DNA of 64,000 nt from Hibiscus mutabilis (GCA_019671005.1 CM033744.1:8424128-8488127), one strand, 5' to 3'; shown: positions 23,215 through 35,188, numbered from the stretch's first letter. The notes: generated by a model not told the origin, from the letters alone. Program-made: numbers and translations.

Positions 23215-23774
23215 TAGGGATGGCAAAATTATTCGGCCCCGACTTGATCCAGTGCGTCCTGATCTGACTCGATCTGGTTTTTCTTCATAAATTTTGGGGA
23301 TTGGGGTGGGCAGGTATTGGAAAGCATTGAGTCGGGACGAGCGGGTTCGGGTATAAGATAGAAATTCTCCGTCCCGCCCCGGTATTTTTTTAATTTTATT
23401 TATTTATTTATTATTATATTTGTAAAAAATACAACTATATATAAATACTTTTAGGGGTTTTAAGCTATTTTTAGTTTGTGTTTATCATAAATTTTTATTA
23501 GATATTGTTCGTGTTTTAACATATATGATTCTGACGGTCAATGGTTCGCGTTTATTCTTTTAAATATGTATTTTTTCACGTGGTTATTTAATTGGCTTTA
23601 TTTTATTTTTATATAGTTTTAAAATCACTTGAAACATATATTTGTGACTGTGATGGTGATTTGATCGAATCTAACATTTTTTAAAATATTTATACACGGG
23701 GCAGGAGAGGGTCGAATTTAGAAGTTTATAGGTCGGGGTGGCCAAAAACCCACCCCGCCCAGTTGCCATCCCTA
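23215..23774. mobile_element. hAT-type MITE, 560 bp
   Basis: Terminal inverted repeats TAGGGATGGCAA at 23215-23226 and TTGCCATCCCTA at 23763-23774, flanked by a perfect 8-bp duplication GTCAGTCG (23207-23214, 23775-23782). The 8-bp TSD and these ends are those of non-autonomous hAT elements. Beyond the short TIR, GC-rich subterminal stretches (GGCCCCGACTTGATCC on the left, GGGTGGCCAAAAACCCACCC on the right) flank an AT-rich middle. No coding sequence. Confidence 0.92.
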
Positions 23775-23891
23775 GTCAGTCGATGACGAAAAATAATCTT
23801 TTTGAATCTTTTTCCTCTCCTAAACTCAAATCTAACCGTGAAACAGTCCAAAGGGCTACGAAAATCTCCACATCTACAAAAAAGGGTTATA

Positions 23892-24123
23892 TTTTGATAC
23901 ACAAGTTGTGTAAAAAAATTACACAACCATTCTATAAAATTTAAAACCTAAATCCTAAACCCTAGCACCCTAAAACATACACCTTAAACCCTAAGCTCTA
24001 AATTTTAACAATAAACCTTAAATTCTAGACCCTACACACTAAACCCCTAAACCCTAACATAAAACCCTAAATCCTAAAATTGAAAAGCTTGTATAAACTT
24101 TTACAGAAGCTTGTGTATCAAAG
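23892..24123. mobile_element. Small MITE-like element with telomere-like core
   Basis: TTTTGATACACAAG at the left end and CTTGTGTATCAAAG at the right end are inverted copies with one mismatch, each flanked by TA. The 150-bp core (23940-24085) is degenerate plant telomere-type repeat (CCCTAAA variants). TA flanks and short TIRs suggest a Stowaway-like element, but the family is not established. Confidence 0.6.
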
Positions 24124-24345
24124 TATTTTCCTTTGAAAAATACTAAAATAAGATTATTTATTTATTTATTTTGGCCTTTCGACCTTTTCTATGTTTATGT
24201 CTTAATGTCGTGACCCTAAACGGTATGGTAGGAAAGGCCAAGGGTTCACGGAAGGAGGCGTCTTTCATCGGAGATGCGGTCTCAACCACCATGCACGATT
24301 GTTTCATGAATTACCAAAGATAAACCCTAATCCCCTATTTTTTAG
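24124..24345. other. Spacer, nothing recognised
   Basis: Unique-looking DNA with no frame, ending at the outer end of the fold-back element. Confidence 0.4.
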
Positions 24346-24594
24346 GGTTAATTACCCAATTCATACATGAACTATACCGAATTCTCAGATTCATACATAA
24401 TGTTTTAAAATTCTCGGTCTCATACATGGGTTATTTTGTCGTTAACGAGTTTACCCATTTTCGTCACAGAAGCTGACGTGGCATGTACGGATGAATCAAA
24501 TTGAACATGTGGCATTTTTTTAAAAAAATCACCATTTATTTATAGGAATAATAGCTGAATTAGTCCTTCAAGGTTTATTATTTTTCAATTTCAA

Positions 24595-24735
24595 CCTTAA
24601 ATTTTTAAAATCTAAACCGTAAATATAAATCCTAAACCTTAATCCTAAAGTTTAAAAATTTTAAACATTAAACCCTAAATCATAAACCCTAAACCCTAAA
24701 TCTTAAAGTCTGAAACATTAAACCCTAGAAACTCT
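24595..24735. repeat. Degenerate telomere-like tract in the left arm
   Basis: Imperfect AAACCCTAAA units, not the exact 7-bp tandem of a telomere. The complementary tract at 36800-36880 occupies the same place in the right arm, so the tract is part of the fold-back element and says nothing about chromosome ends. Confidence 0.75.
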
Positions 24736-24889
24736 AACCCTTTTCCAACTGACAGCTCCGGTCACCCACTAGCTGGCCGTTACAACCTCTGGCGACTATC
24801 CCCTTAGTTTCTCCACTTTCGTCCAACTTCGCCCATGCCTGTAACGTCTTCATCCGTGGCCTTCATCGCCCACTCGAAACTCTTCTAGA

Positions 24890-26165
24890 TGTAGCGATGT
24901 CCTTTTCGCTAAAAATGTGTTTTCGAAGTGTTTGTGGTTTTTCGGGTATTAAAATATTTATTCCGTGGGGTTTTAAAAATACCGTATTTCATTTAAAGAA
25001 AGGGAGTCGCCACCGGCCACTTAGGTAGGCCGGACACCATAAAACCAGAGATTCGAAAACTATTGGGTTCGGGAGTCGATTACGGATGGGGAAGGATTAG
25101 CACCACTACACCACCCAAAATTGGTACTTTAATAATTACCGCTTTATTAATATTAGATTTTTCGGATTAAAGTGACGATTAGTTTGAAATTCGGTTATAA
25201 TTGCGAATAAATTTTAAAGGCCCCGTTATCCGAGAGTAAACGCCCAACCACTATCACTACGCCTGATACTGGCCCCTTTTACGCTCGGATAAAAGGGCAC
25301 CGCATTGACATTATATATTCCATTATGCAAACTTAGTGAGCAAAATATAAAACATGGCAAATAATTTAAATACAATACAAATAAATATTAACATAGTAGA
25401 ATACTAATCTAACATAAATAAAATACTAATCTAAAACATACATACATAAATATTAATCTTACTTATAAATAAAAACAAATTTAACATAAATAAAATGCTA
25501 ACATTCATAAATATTAATTTAAAACACAAATAAATATTAATCTAACACATAAATAAAAATGAATCTAACATAAATAAAATATTAATATAAAACACAAATT
25601 TAAAACATATTAAATACTAATCTAAAGCATAAACATACAAACTAAAAAATAAGAATACAATTTTAAAATAACTAATACTTCATTAAATTATAAAAATTAC
25701 AACACTAATAAAAAGGGAAGAAAATATACCTAACTAGGAGCTCGAATGACAAACCCCGACTGAACCCCACCGAGATCTACCACGACTTCTCCAAAAATAT
25801 TAACTAGATCGGACCTAAAATAGGACCCCGATCGAATGTTGGATCGAACCAACTAGGGCCGAGGGCACTGCCCCCAACCCGGCCAGTCTTGCGGCCGGCC
25901 TAGCTCCCAATTGGGGAGCCAATTTCATCGCCAATTTGTTGGCAATTTTTGTCGTGTAATCATCCAAATTGGCTGCCCCCAATGCCTTGTATTTATAGGC
26001 AAAAGGGGTGGGTGGTTTGGGTGACGTGGAGCATGCTGCTCCACGCAATTTCTTTTTTTTTTTTAATAATATATTTTTTATTTTTTTCACTAATTTTATA
26101 TTAATATTATTATTATTAAAATATTACTAATAACACTAAAACCCGGTCAAAAATGAGTGATTGCA
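24890..26165 (-). repeat. 3' LTR of the Ogre/Tat-like element
   Basis: Runs TGTAGCGATG to GTGATTGCA on the plus strand; 1,276 bp. On the minus strand a TATAAATA box lies at 25997-25990, about 170 bp into the LTR. The stretch 25320-25720 is a run of AATAAATATTAATCTAA-like phrases present in both LTRs. Confidence 0.92.
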
Positions 26166-26183
26166 GTTGCCCCTCTTTGCTTG
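26166..26183 (-). other. Polypurine tract of the Ogre/Tat-like element
   Basis: Minus strand reads AAGCAAAGAGGGGCAAC just before the LTR start TGCAATCACTC. Confidence 0.8.
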
Positions 26184-26304
26184 TTCTTGTGAAACGAGGA
26201 CAAAGCAAAGATCAAAAGCGCTCATTTTTGACCTACTTCCTCGTCTTTGGCTTCAGAATCTCGTGTTCTTTTAGAACTCTCCGCTCTTCCTTAGCTGAAT
26301 CTTC

Positions 26305-26925
26305 AAGCTTGTAAGTTCTTCCTATATAACTTCTTCCCCCTCCGATCTTGGAGCTACGGGCTTTTCCTATATGGAACCCTTCACTGTGAAGCCTCAAGTT
26401 ATGAGTCCCTCCTATATAGAACTTTTCACTCTGAGACGGTAAGCTTGGAGTCCTTCCTATATAGAACTTTTTGCCTTCAACGCGGCTGGTTTTTCCTACA
26501 TAAAACCTTCTGTGCCACGGATGGGTTCTTCTGACTGGGAGTTCCTCCTGTATAGAACTGATAGTCTTCAAACCTGGGAGCCGCCAATCCTTCCTATATA
26601 GAACTTTTAGCTTATGAAATCTCGGAGCTACAAGTTCTTCCTATATAGAACCTTTCACTCTAAGACAGTAAAGCTCAGAGCCCTTCCTATATACGACTTT
26701 TCCCCTTCAACACAACAGGTTTTTCCTATATAAAACCTTGTGTATCATGGGTGAATTTCTTCGGCTGGGAGTTTTTCCTATATAGAACTGCTAGTCTTCA
26801 CCCTGGAGCTGCGAGCCCTTCCTATACAAAACTTTTAGCTCCTAAAGCCTCGGAGCGGCGGGTTCTTCCTACATAGAACCTCTCGCTACGGGAGTTTGAA
26901 AATATAGGCACTTCCTGTATAGAAC
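26305..26925. repeat. Tandem repeat, TTCCTATATAGAAC units of about 45 bp
   Basis: Some fourteen units, each holding one TTCCTATATAGAAC (or a 1-2 base variant) followed by a variable TTTcxCTx-GAGC-like segment. Because the period is close to 45, part of the array stays open on the minus strand (26233-26571) as a FYIGRT/FYIGGT/FHIGKA repeat peptide; this looks incidental. It belongs to the 3' region of the Ogre/Tat-like element. Confidence 0.85.
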
Positions 26926-27049
26926 CTTTATCTTCGAATTTCTCTTTTCTCTTTTTCCCCTTTTTCTGCTCTCTTTTTTTCTTCTTTTTTCTTCTCTTCT
27001 TTTTTTTTATCTCATTTTTTAAGGCTGTTGATATATTTGGACTTACGCT

Positions 27050-27390
27050 ACTAAGGCTGCCGCATCATGCCCGAAGGACTTACTAATGGCCCGAAGGACT
27101 TATCACCATACTCGAAAGGCTTACTAGTGGCCTGAAGGACTTAACACCGTGCCCGAAGGACTTACCGATGACCCAAAGGATTTAACATCTAGGCCTCACG
27201 CTGCTATGGCTGCCGATTTTTTCTGGACTTACGCTGCTAAGGCTGCCAAAATCTTTCTTCAAATTTTGGGATTCACGCCAAAAATGGATACCGACCTTTC
27301 TTCAGATTTGGGGATTCACACTGAAAATGGCTACCGATCTTTATGGACTCATGCTGCTAAGGCTGCTGAAATCTTTCTTCAAATTTTGGG
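27050..27390. repeat. Older diverged repeats preceding the 44-bp array
   Basis: Phrases GCCCGAAGGACTTAC (27070-27180, about five copies at roughly 30-bp spacing) and GGACTTACGCTGCTAAGGCTGCC (four or more copies, 27040-27370) lead into the 44-bp array. They share the words GGACT and GGCTGCC with it, which suggests that the array grew out of this sequence. Confidence 0.7.
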
Positions 27391-27413
27391 ATTCACGCCG
27401 AAAATGGTAGCCA

Positions 27414-27745
27414 AAACTTTCTTTAAATTTGGGGACTCACGCCGAAAATGGCTGCCAAAACTTTCTTTAAATTTGGGGACTCAAGCCGAAAATGGCTGCC
27501 AAAACTTTCTTTAAATTTGGGGACTCACACCGAAAATGGCTGCCAAAACTTTTTTTAAATTTGGGGACTCACGCCGAAAATGGCTGCCAAAACTTTCTTT
27601 AAATTTGGGGACTCAAGCCGAAAATGGCTGCCAAAACTTTCTTTAAATTTGGGGACTCAAGCCGAAAATGGCTGCCAAAACTTTCTTTAAATTTGGGGAC
27701 TCACGCCGAAAATGGCTGCCAAAACTTTCTTTAAATTTAATGAAA
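27414..27745. repeat. 44-bp tandem array, nearly identical units
   Basis: About seven and a half copies of a 44-bp unit that contains ACTTTCTTTAAATTTGGGG followed by ACTCACGCCGAAAATGGCTG. Differences are mostly ACGCC versus AAGCC or ACACC. The unit is much more uniform than the neighbouring repeats, so it is the youngest amplification in the region. Confidence 0.92.
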
Positions 27746-27834
27746 TCCACTTCTTAATACTCTTTGATAATTCTTCAAGTACCTGTCCAAAACAAGCAAA
27801 AATTGACATGCCCCTATCTATATGATGCATTCAA

Positions 27835-28020
27835 GGTAATGCTTTCTTTCTCTTCTTTTTCTTTTTTTCTTTTTTCTCTTTTCTCATTTTCTTTTTCTTT
27901 TCTTCTTTTCTTATTTTTTCTATTTCCTTCAATTTCTTCTTATTTTTTAATTTTCTTTTCTTTTTTCTTCTCCCTCCCTCTCTTTCTTTCTATTTTTTCT
28001 TTTTTCTTTCAACCCCTTTT
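27835..28020. repeat. Polypyrimidine (CTTTT)n tract
   Basis: Almost unbroken C/T on the plus strand. Similar shorter tracts occur at 26935-27015, 28525-28565, 29375-29425 and 29785-29870. The open frame across this tract (Phe/Ser/Leu only) is not a gene. Confidence 0.9.
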
Positions 28021-28429
28021 TCGTTCTAAAGTCTTACACCCTGAAAGGTCGCTCCTCAGATTTCTTCAGCTCTTTACTTCTTCATTGTATGCTCTTAAAT
28101 CCTCATTTGAACATGCTTTTAAACCTTTTGTGTGGAAGGATTTTCTTGTTTTCGGGGTTATCACTCATCCTCATAAATGATCTTCTGGTTCTTATATTAT
28201 TCTTATAAGAACCCTTGTCATCTTCTTCGCTTGGCGTTGTCCCATTCAACCACGGGCTCCACTGTTTTGAATTTTCTGACCCATCATACAGAGCCTTGAT
28301 CTATTTCTAGTTACCAGGGTGAGCCAAAATGCTTCCATCCCCTGAGCTCATCACTGATCTTCTCGTAGCATTTCGACGAGAACTAACTCTCGGTCCCTAT
28401 GCTTTAAATCTCATCATCATTTATTTTTA

Positions 28430-28735
28430 AAATAATGCAAACGGTAAACATTTTGAAAATCACAACTTGGAGGGGATACCAAACATTTTGAAAACATTGT
28501 TTGGAACAAATGGTAAACATCTTTTTTCTTTTCTTTCTTCTTTCTTCTTCTTCTTTTTTTTAAGGACCAAACATTTTTTTAAAAAATTAATGTTTGGAGA
28601 ATGGTAAACAAAATTCGAAGTATATTGCCAAACATTTTAAAAACTAATGTTTGGGGAAATGGTAAACATCAAAACTTCAGGAGAAAATGTCAAACCTTTT
28701 AAAACATGTTTGCCCCCGAAATATCAAACACCATA
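28430..28735. repeat. Interspersed AAACATTTTGAAAA / ATGGTAAACA repeats
   Basis: Six or more loose units of about 50 bp alternating CCAAACATTTT..AAAA with TTTGG..AAATGGTAAAC. Part of the same 3' repeat field. Confidence 0.7.
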
Positions 28736-29154
28736 GCGCATCTGCTTCAAGTTTCCAGAGATCAACTCTAATGAAGTGCATATTTAGAAGATCTTGACCA
28801 TTGTGGAGATTAATGCCAATGTATAGTTCCTTCTGGTCTAATATGCTTTTGAGAGGAACAACCCTACCTAGTTTCTACCCCGTTTAAGGTGGCTCTCTTA
28901 ATCTCACTATCTCACCATGCCTCATCCTTCCCTCATTTCGGTGTCGATCAAGCACTTCGAAGTTTGACGTTCATTGAAGCAAAGTTAGCCCTTATAGGCG
29001 AAATGAAATCTGAAGACATTCTCATTCAACTTGGATATCTATGGATGACCAGAATGGTCTTTGGGGCTTGTAATGTAGGCCTTTGGTTTATGGTTAAGTG
29101 AAACAGTATTTATGTACTTGTGTAACTTGGATATGCCCATTATTCCTTCCCTTT

Positions 29155-29900
29155 TTTGGATCACTCTAGACTGCCCGTTTTTGGGTTTTCACCCTATAGT
29201 TCATTTCCTTTCTTTTTATTGTAGGCTGTCTTGCATTCTGGCTATATACTGATGTTCGTTTTCTGTTCAAGAATGTTTGATCCTCCAAAACTCCTCGAAA
29301 CTGAGATTTCTTGAATGAAGGACTACAAATACATTTATGGGAATTCTTGTGATTGGCACGCCCAGATGAAAGGTTATTCTTTCTTTCTTCTTTTCTCTTT
29401 TTTCTTTTTTTCACTTTTTCTCTTTGATCACTCTAGACTGCCCATTTTTAGGTTTTCACCCTAGAGGTCAATTCCTTCTTCTGTACCTTCAGATCAGTGT
29501 ATTTTGGTTGGATATTGATGCCAACAGGCTCAGGCAGACTACTCTTTTTCTTCATTTTGAAGATCACTCTAGACTACCCATTTTTGGGTTTTCACCCTAG
29601 AGGTCATTTCCTTTTTCGAAATAGCAATCTTCGGGCTGACTTGTCTTGACTTGGCTTCAATTCGAGCTTCTATACTAATTTTCAAAACTGATATTTACTT
29701 GAAATGTGGATTCCTTGTGTTTCGTGCTCATAGTTGAAGTCTCGTTCTTGTATTGTTTGATCTGTGTGTGAAGCATATACAATATTCTTTCTTTCTTTTT
29801 CTTTTCTTCTTTTTTATTTTATTTTATTTTGTTTTCTTCTCTTTTTTGTTTTGTTTTCTTTTTCTTTTTTGTTTTAGACTTCCCATTTTGGGTTTTTAGC
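29155..29900. repeat. Dispersed 55-bp unit, GATCACTCTAGACTGCCC
   Basis: Three good copies, at about 29159, 29426 and 29562, each reading GATCACTCTAGACTGCCC, then TTTTTGGGTTTTCACCCTAG, then AGGTCA.TTCCTTT; a fourth degraded copy lies near 29876. Spacing is uneven (267 and 136 bp), with unlike sequence between copies, so this is an older array broken up by drift or indels. Confidence 0.75.
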
Positions 29901-32479
29901 ATTGAATCTCTTTCTTCTTATTCGAGTCTATAAATGTATCCTCGAATCAACACGTATCTATACTGGGTATTGATGACATCTTCTGCTTGAAGTTACTTGC
30001 CTCTCTGCAGCTCTTCTGATATTTACTCGATCTGGGTTGCTTCGGCCTTCTGATTACCATTTCTCTTTTTTTCTTTGGTTTTTCGTTTGGACATATCCTT
30101 GTTTTCAACCACTTTCTTCTGATGATTTTCTGATCTTCGTATTCAATCTGTATGGACTCATCTCTGTCTTCTGGTAACGTAAAAGAATATCATTCGTTGT
30201 CAAATTCACAGATGTCCTAAGAATGCCTTCAGGGGGTAGAGGTTTAGGGTCAACTTTCGTTTTAAGGATCTTAAACGACAAGTGCATGAGAAGATAAATT
30301 CTTAAAATGCGAACTACCCATTGTCTAAACACTCGCTTTGTTCCTCTGTTGGCCTAAGTAAACTAGCAGATACTCACATTTATAGTATCCCCACAACATT
30401 CAATCTCTTCTAAATATATGCAACTTAGAGTTGATCTTTGGGTCTGAAGCAAATGTATTGTTGCATTCAAAATTCGAGGACCTGGTATAGAAATGATATA
30501 TACATATGTCCATTCAAAAATGTGTGTATATGCATATGGGAGAACAAAAACTACCCCATAAAAATAAAATGTTTAAAGAATCAAGAATGTAAAAATGATT
30601 TTCTAAATGGAAATGTGATTTTTAATTCTAAAATATATGTTTGAGAGTTTTTTTTCAAAGCATTGAGAATTTCTTTATGGACTGATGGGAAAACCATGGG
30701 GACATCCGGACTACATCTCGAGTACTAACTTATTCCAGTCCTTTCAAGGTAGTGTAGGCTTGTGCCACTTCTCTTATTTTTCCACCGCTGGATCAACTCT
30801 CTCGTCAAGGTCCCACGTCAACCAGCTTCTTGACTTTTTTCTATTGACGACCCCAAATTTCTTAGTGTCATGCCCCAGCGCCTCAATGTAGAACTCACAT
30901 ATACCTTGACCAGATGAGGCCATATGTCCGAGATGGAATACTCCGAATATCTCTAAATATGTACTTGTTCGAGGAATTTTTCTCGGTGATTCGGAGGAAT
31001 CTGCCTGTCTTATTCTCTTACGATCACAAGAACCTTCGAAAGTGGTACCCATTTATCTCTTTCTGCTCCTAGGCATGTCTGGTCTGTTAAACTTAGGTCC
31101 CGGAGTGCATGTTTGATTCTCTCTCCGACTGTCATGAAGTCCTCAAAGCTGGCATTCATTTTCTCGAGCACCTTATCAAAGAAGAAATAAGAAAGGTGGC
31201 ATGGAAGTCACTCTCCTCTTCATCTACGAGAGGCTGCACTTGGGTCGCTAAACACAGACACCTCAAAGCACATTCCTTGAAGCTTTCATCAGGTTTCATC
31301 TTTGTACCCTAGAGATACTGACGACTTGGTGCTGGGTCCAAAGCATATCATATCACGGTAGGTCCTGCTAGACTGTCGGGGAAGTAATGGATCGGTAATT
31401 TTTCAATGCAGCTCTCCATCTTTTTGCAGAATATGGTCGAGTGAATCTTGGGGCATCTTGTTCCGTTATCATGCGCAACTCTGGGAATCTTTGGAATCTA
31501 GAGGAACGACCAAACCAGGGTTCAAACAGAGTTTTCTTACATCGAAGGCATCAAACTTCTTTTTATTTTTCTCTCGAGCCCATCTTTTAACTGCTCGAAT
31601 ATTGATTTTTGAGTGTCTTCAATTCTTTTATCCATGATAAAACCCTAATTGGTCTTTGAATTACTCCTCATAAAGTTTATGCAAGGTAATAATAATGCAA
31701 GGTAATGATAATGTCATGTAAAACATGCCAGGATCGTGCAAAGCAATGCAATGCAATCCTAAAATATAAACATGAATGCAATAAGGTATTGATTCCAAAA
31801 TTGATCCCCATAGAACGATGTTCATTGAGGCCAAAAGGTTTCATTATATCAGATATTAGATATTTACAGTTACTAATAAGCTTCAGTTTCTACTTTCTTA
31901 ACTTCATCCAGTGGTCCGGTCAGCTTGCCTTCTATAGTCCAACACTTGGTCCATGTTCTGACTAAGCATGCCACCTTGTTGAGCCGCCTTACCTACTCGA
32001 GTAATATCGATCTTCGGGTCTTCATCTATCCCCTGCTTAGTCTTTCGCAGCTTGGAAGTTGTCCTACTTACTTTCCAACTGAATAGTGTTGGATTGTCAT
32101 TGCTTTGTCGTAAACTTGTTACCAAAACTCTTGTTAATGGCTAAGTTATTCTATAGCTCATCTCTGGAGACCGTCGTACCTATTCCCAATTTCCTCAAAC
32201 TTATCTGATAACAGCTTAACTTGATTATTGCTTGACTAGTTTCTCTTCTTCCAATATTCTAAGTCGTTCTTCAACTGAACAACACCGTTCATTTACTCTT
32301 TAAAGGTGACCCAATCTAATATTCTTAAACACTCAGTAGCTTCGGGTGATCATTCTAAAAATTCAATTTTATCAAAGTTATCTCTCTTTTATCTGAGCTG
32401 GCTGAACTCGAATCTTCAAATTTAACTCGCTTGAGTGACCCACTTCGGCATTACTTGAACTTTGTCCTGGATATCGATT
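29901..32479. other. Non-coding interior of the Ogre/Tat-like element
   Basis: No domain can be read in any frame. Short minus-strand frames (30774-31052, 31904-32125) lie where the end of gag or the start of pol would be, but show no protease (D-S/T-G) or RT motif. Words built on GCAATGCAATGC and CATGAATGCAA at 31735-31775 recur at 34040-34070, on both sides of gag. Confidence 0.5.
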
Positions 32480-32990
32480 CTTCCTCGACTTTGCCCATCG
32501 GGTGATTGTTAGCTTACTATAGAATTAGGGAACTCCGTCTTTGAAACCCAAAATTCTCATCGTGATAAGATCTTGAACTTGTTCCTCAGGGCCCCACAAT
32601 CCTCAATACTATGACCCAAACTTCCTAAACTGTGTCATAATCTTTTGGATAAGACCGTCTCTTCGCTAGAGACTTTACCGAGGTAATAAGACTCTTCACG
32701 ATGAATATTAGTAGTAGTTCGGTGTACCTCACAGGAATCGAGATGTATTTTTCATTACTTGCTTCTCGGGTTTCTTCTAGACCGAGCTCTACTTTTTTTT
32801 GAAAGCTCAACTTAGACATACATTTCTCCTGTTTACTGATGCGGATCACAAAAAGGTTCAATTTGTCGTATTTAGCTGGCTTAGAGGTAGAATTTTGAAT
32901 ATCCCGCTTTCTATTCTGATCCTTAATGGGTTCTTCTTTCGATTCAATAGATCGCTTACCTTTCGTCAAAGTCTTCATCTGATTCATCAC
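32480..32990 (-). pseudogene. Gag remnant of the Ogre/Tat-like element
   Basis: Minus strand carries KYISIPVRYTELLLIFIVKS, then YPKDYDTV, and, after a frameshift near 32625, GSLGHSIEDCGALRNK and VQDLITMRILGFKDGVP. The order (a P-x-x-YTELL segment, a spacer, then a GHSIEDC..L..KVQDLI segment) is the C-terminal gag signature of Tat/Ogre/Athila-type Ty3 elements, where the H and C belong to a zinc-binding motif. Its first Cys pair is missing or changed here. This is the only coding trace in the 9-kb interior. Confidence 0.65.
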
Positions 32991-33059
32991 TTCTTCCCTC
33001 TACTTCTTTCAACTCTTGCACTTTACTTTGCTCATTACTAGTACCGTGTCTCCTTACCG

Positions 33060-35168
33060 TGTCTGACCTGAAGTCTTTAGATGGTTCCTCTTCTATTGTC
33101 TTCGATCTTGTTCTGGGACAAAACCCTGGATCCGTGCCCTCTAATATCTGATCAGACGACCCTTTGCCAATTATGAACGATTTCTGAGATTTGAGGAACC
33201 ACTTTGAGAATCAATACCCTATAAATGCGAGAATGCATGCAAATACAATGTTGATTCTCGAACAGTCTTTAAAAAACTTTCAATAGAGAAAATGTTTGTT
33301 TGTCAAAACTTAATAATGAATTACAAGTAACAATTGGATTTATTATGGAGACCTTGACTTCGGAAAGCAAAACCTGTGCTCCACGTCTCAACGTCGTCTT
33401 CAGGATGATGGATGACTTCATCTTCTCCCTTTATTCTATTCCATGGACTCGTGACGTCATGATCTTTATTTTTGTGGCTTCTAAAAAGGACATCAACAAG
33501 GGCAGACAATATTTTTTCTTCTATAGATCTGGGTGTAAACGAATAATATGTCTAAACAAGGATGGATTCTATCGGTCCTAGGGGAGTACTTTAAAAATTT
33601 TAGGGATTAAATTAAAATTCTCAAAGATCATTTGGTTTAAAAAATTTCCCCCTTTTTTTATTAAAAGGTTTTAACTTACTTTAAAAAATGAAACTTTTAG
33701 GTTTCTTTTTTTTTACTATTGTTATTCTAAAAGTTTTATGAGGGAAAAAGATTCAAGCAAAATAATAATATTTTCAAAAAAAAAATTTAAATGAGTTAAA
33801 TTAAAATTTGAGATTTTTACAAAATGGTCAAATGTGAAGATTTAAAATTGGGGTTCCACGGTCCCGATTTGAATCTTCTTGCGTTATGCGTGCCTTTACT
33901 ATCGCATCGTCTTCTTTCTCGATTGGTCTTTGCTCGGCCTAACTTGATCTTTGTAATATTATCATTTTCGGCAAAGCGGACTTTTTCTATTTTGAAAGCC
34001 TTTTAATGAACTATTCTTGAATCAACACCATGTCATGATATGCAACATGAATGCAAATAAATGCGTTGATTCCACTTTGGTAATCACCCTTTCGAACGAC
34101 TTTATAGGAATTAAAGGGTCCAAATTATTAAAAAAAGTTCATATTACAAAATGAGTCCCTATTACAAAAAGAGTCCCTATTACAAAAAGTCTTAATTACA
34201 AAACAAATTTCTACACATAAGCCCTAGCTCTACCTTATAGCTCCTTGACAACTTTGGGCAACTTGATAAACCTTGGTGCTTCTTCCATGTCGGGGTTACG
34301 AAGGTCGGAGAGTCGCCGGCTTCGGTAGCTAAGCCATTCACACACCTTGTAGCAAATGTCCACCATCGTGGTCTCGTGTGTATACTTTGGCACTACACGC
34401 TTGCTCGGAAAATCATTAGCTCGGATATGTTGATTAATCTTTGACCAATGTCGCACGATCGATGGATTGATCGTCCCTTCCTAAGACACATTTTTTTCCA
34501 TGATGAAAGATTTTCTAATCGGGCAAACCACTTGAATCAACGCCTCTATGTAATGTGGATGCAATGATAATGCAACAAAAGTATGTGTAAAATAAAAATA
34601 AAACACAAAAAATGAGTTAGTACCGAATAAAAATAATAAATACACAAATAAAAGGACAAATAAAATAAGGTAAAAAAAACCCTATTTATCCCGTCTAAAA
34701 CACCTAAGGTTATTCGCATGGCTCTAAAGGGGTGGGTTTCTATATGTTCTCTACATACAGTGTTGGTGCTAGGAGGTACCCGAATTGTCCTTGATGTCCT
34801 CTACTAAGAGTAGCAAGGCCCCCGATCATCACCCATTATAGGCTCCTTTCAACCGGGTTTAATTCATGGGGACCCATTCGCTTATGCCTGCACGAAGGAA
34901 CGATATCCTTACGAAAGCATAAGGTACTCGAGCCCCGAAGGTACTTGCTAGGCCTACACGAGAGAACGATATCTCCACGAAAGCATTAGCGTTTTCCCCC
35001 ACTTAAAAACGGGTTTATATGCCAAATTTTAAATACGTTAAAATAAACGCGCAATTACAACCGAATATTAATTTAATAGTCATTTTAATTTGGAACTTCT
35101 AATATTATTAAAGCGGTAATTATTTGAGAAAGCTTGACTCTCTTTATTTTGTTAAAAACAAAAAATAG
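33060..35168. other. Leader and gag N-terminal side, no readable gene
   Basis: By position this should be the leader and the start of gag, but no capsid-like motif is seen. It contains a small run of ATTACAAAAAGAGTCCCT units (34143-34200). A 73-codon minus-strand frame at 34235-34456 has no recognisable motif. At 34690-34985 GC-richer sequence carries a near-duplicate phrase, CACGA-GAACGATATC..ACGAAAGCAT, twice. Confidence 0.45.
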
Positions 35169-35186
35169 TCCCCAGCGGAGTCGCCA
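35169..35186 (-). other. tRNA-Arg-type primer-binding site
   Basis: Minus strand two bases after the LTR reads TGGCGACTCCGCTGGGGA. A site of this type, complementary to the 3' end of a tRNA-Arg, is the usual primer site of plant Ogre/Tat-lineage elements and differs from the initiator-Met sites of the copia and TR-GAG-like elements here. Confidence 0.85.
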
Positions 35187-35188
35187 TC

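Noticed and set aside
23940..24735. Telomere or subtelomere
   Set aside because: Units are degenerate and confined to two small inverted-repeat elements; there is no perfect 7-bp tandem.
25815..26090. 91-codon minus-strand frame in the LTR, repeated at 36034-36333
   Set aside because: Both copies are the same LTR sequence read downstream of the TATA box; no domain is recognisable and the copies differ by an in-frame loss, so I treat it as leader sequence.
26233..26571. Minus-strand frame encoding FYIGRT-like repeat peptide
   Set aside because: It is a by-product of the 45-bp repeat staying in frame; the rest of the array shifts frame and no start or conserved context supports a gene.
26305..27745. 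Regular short repeats resembling a CRISPR array
   Set aside because: The repeats vary, spacers are not unique, the genome is a plant, and the region lies inside an LTR element.
27764..28180. 138-codon plus-strand frame
   Set aside because: Mostly Phe, Ser and Leu from a polypyrimidine tract; no domain.
34235..34456. 73-codon minus-strand frame near the Ogre/Tat primer site, possibly the extra 5' ORF of Ogre elements
   Set aside because: Position is suggestive but the peptide is short and lacks any motif, and the surroundings have many stops.
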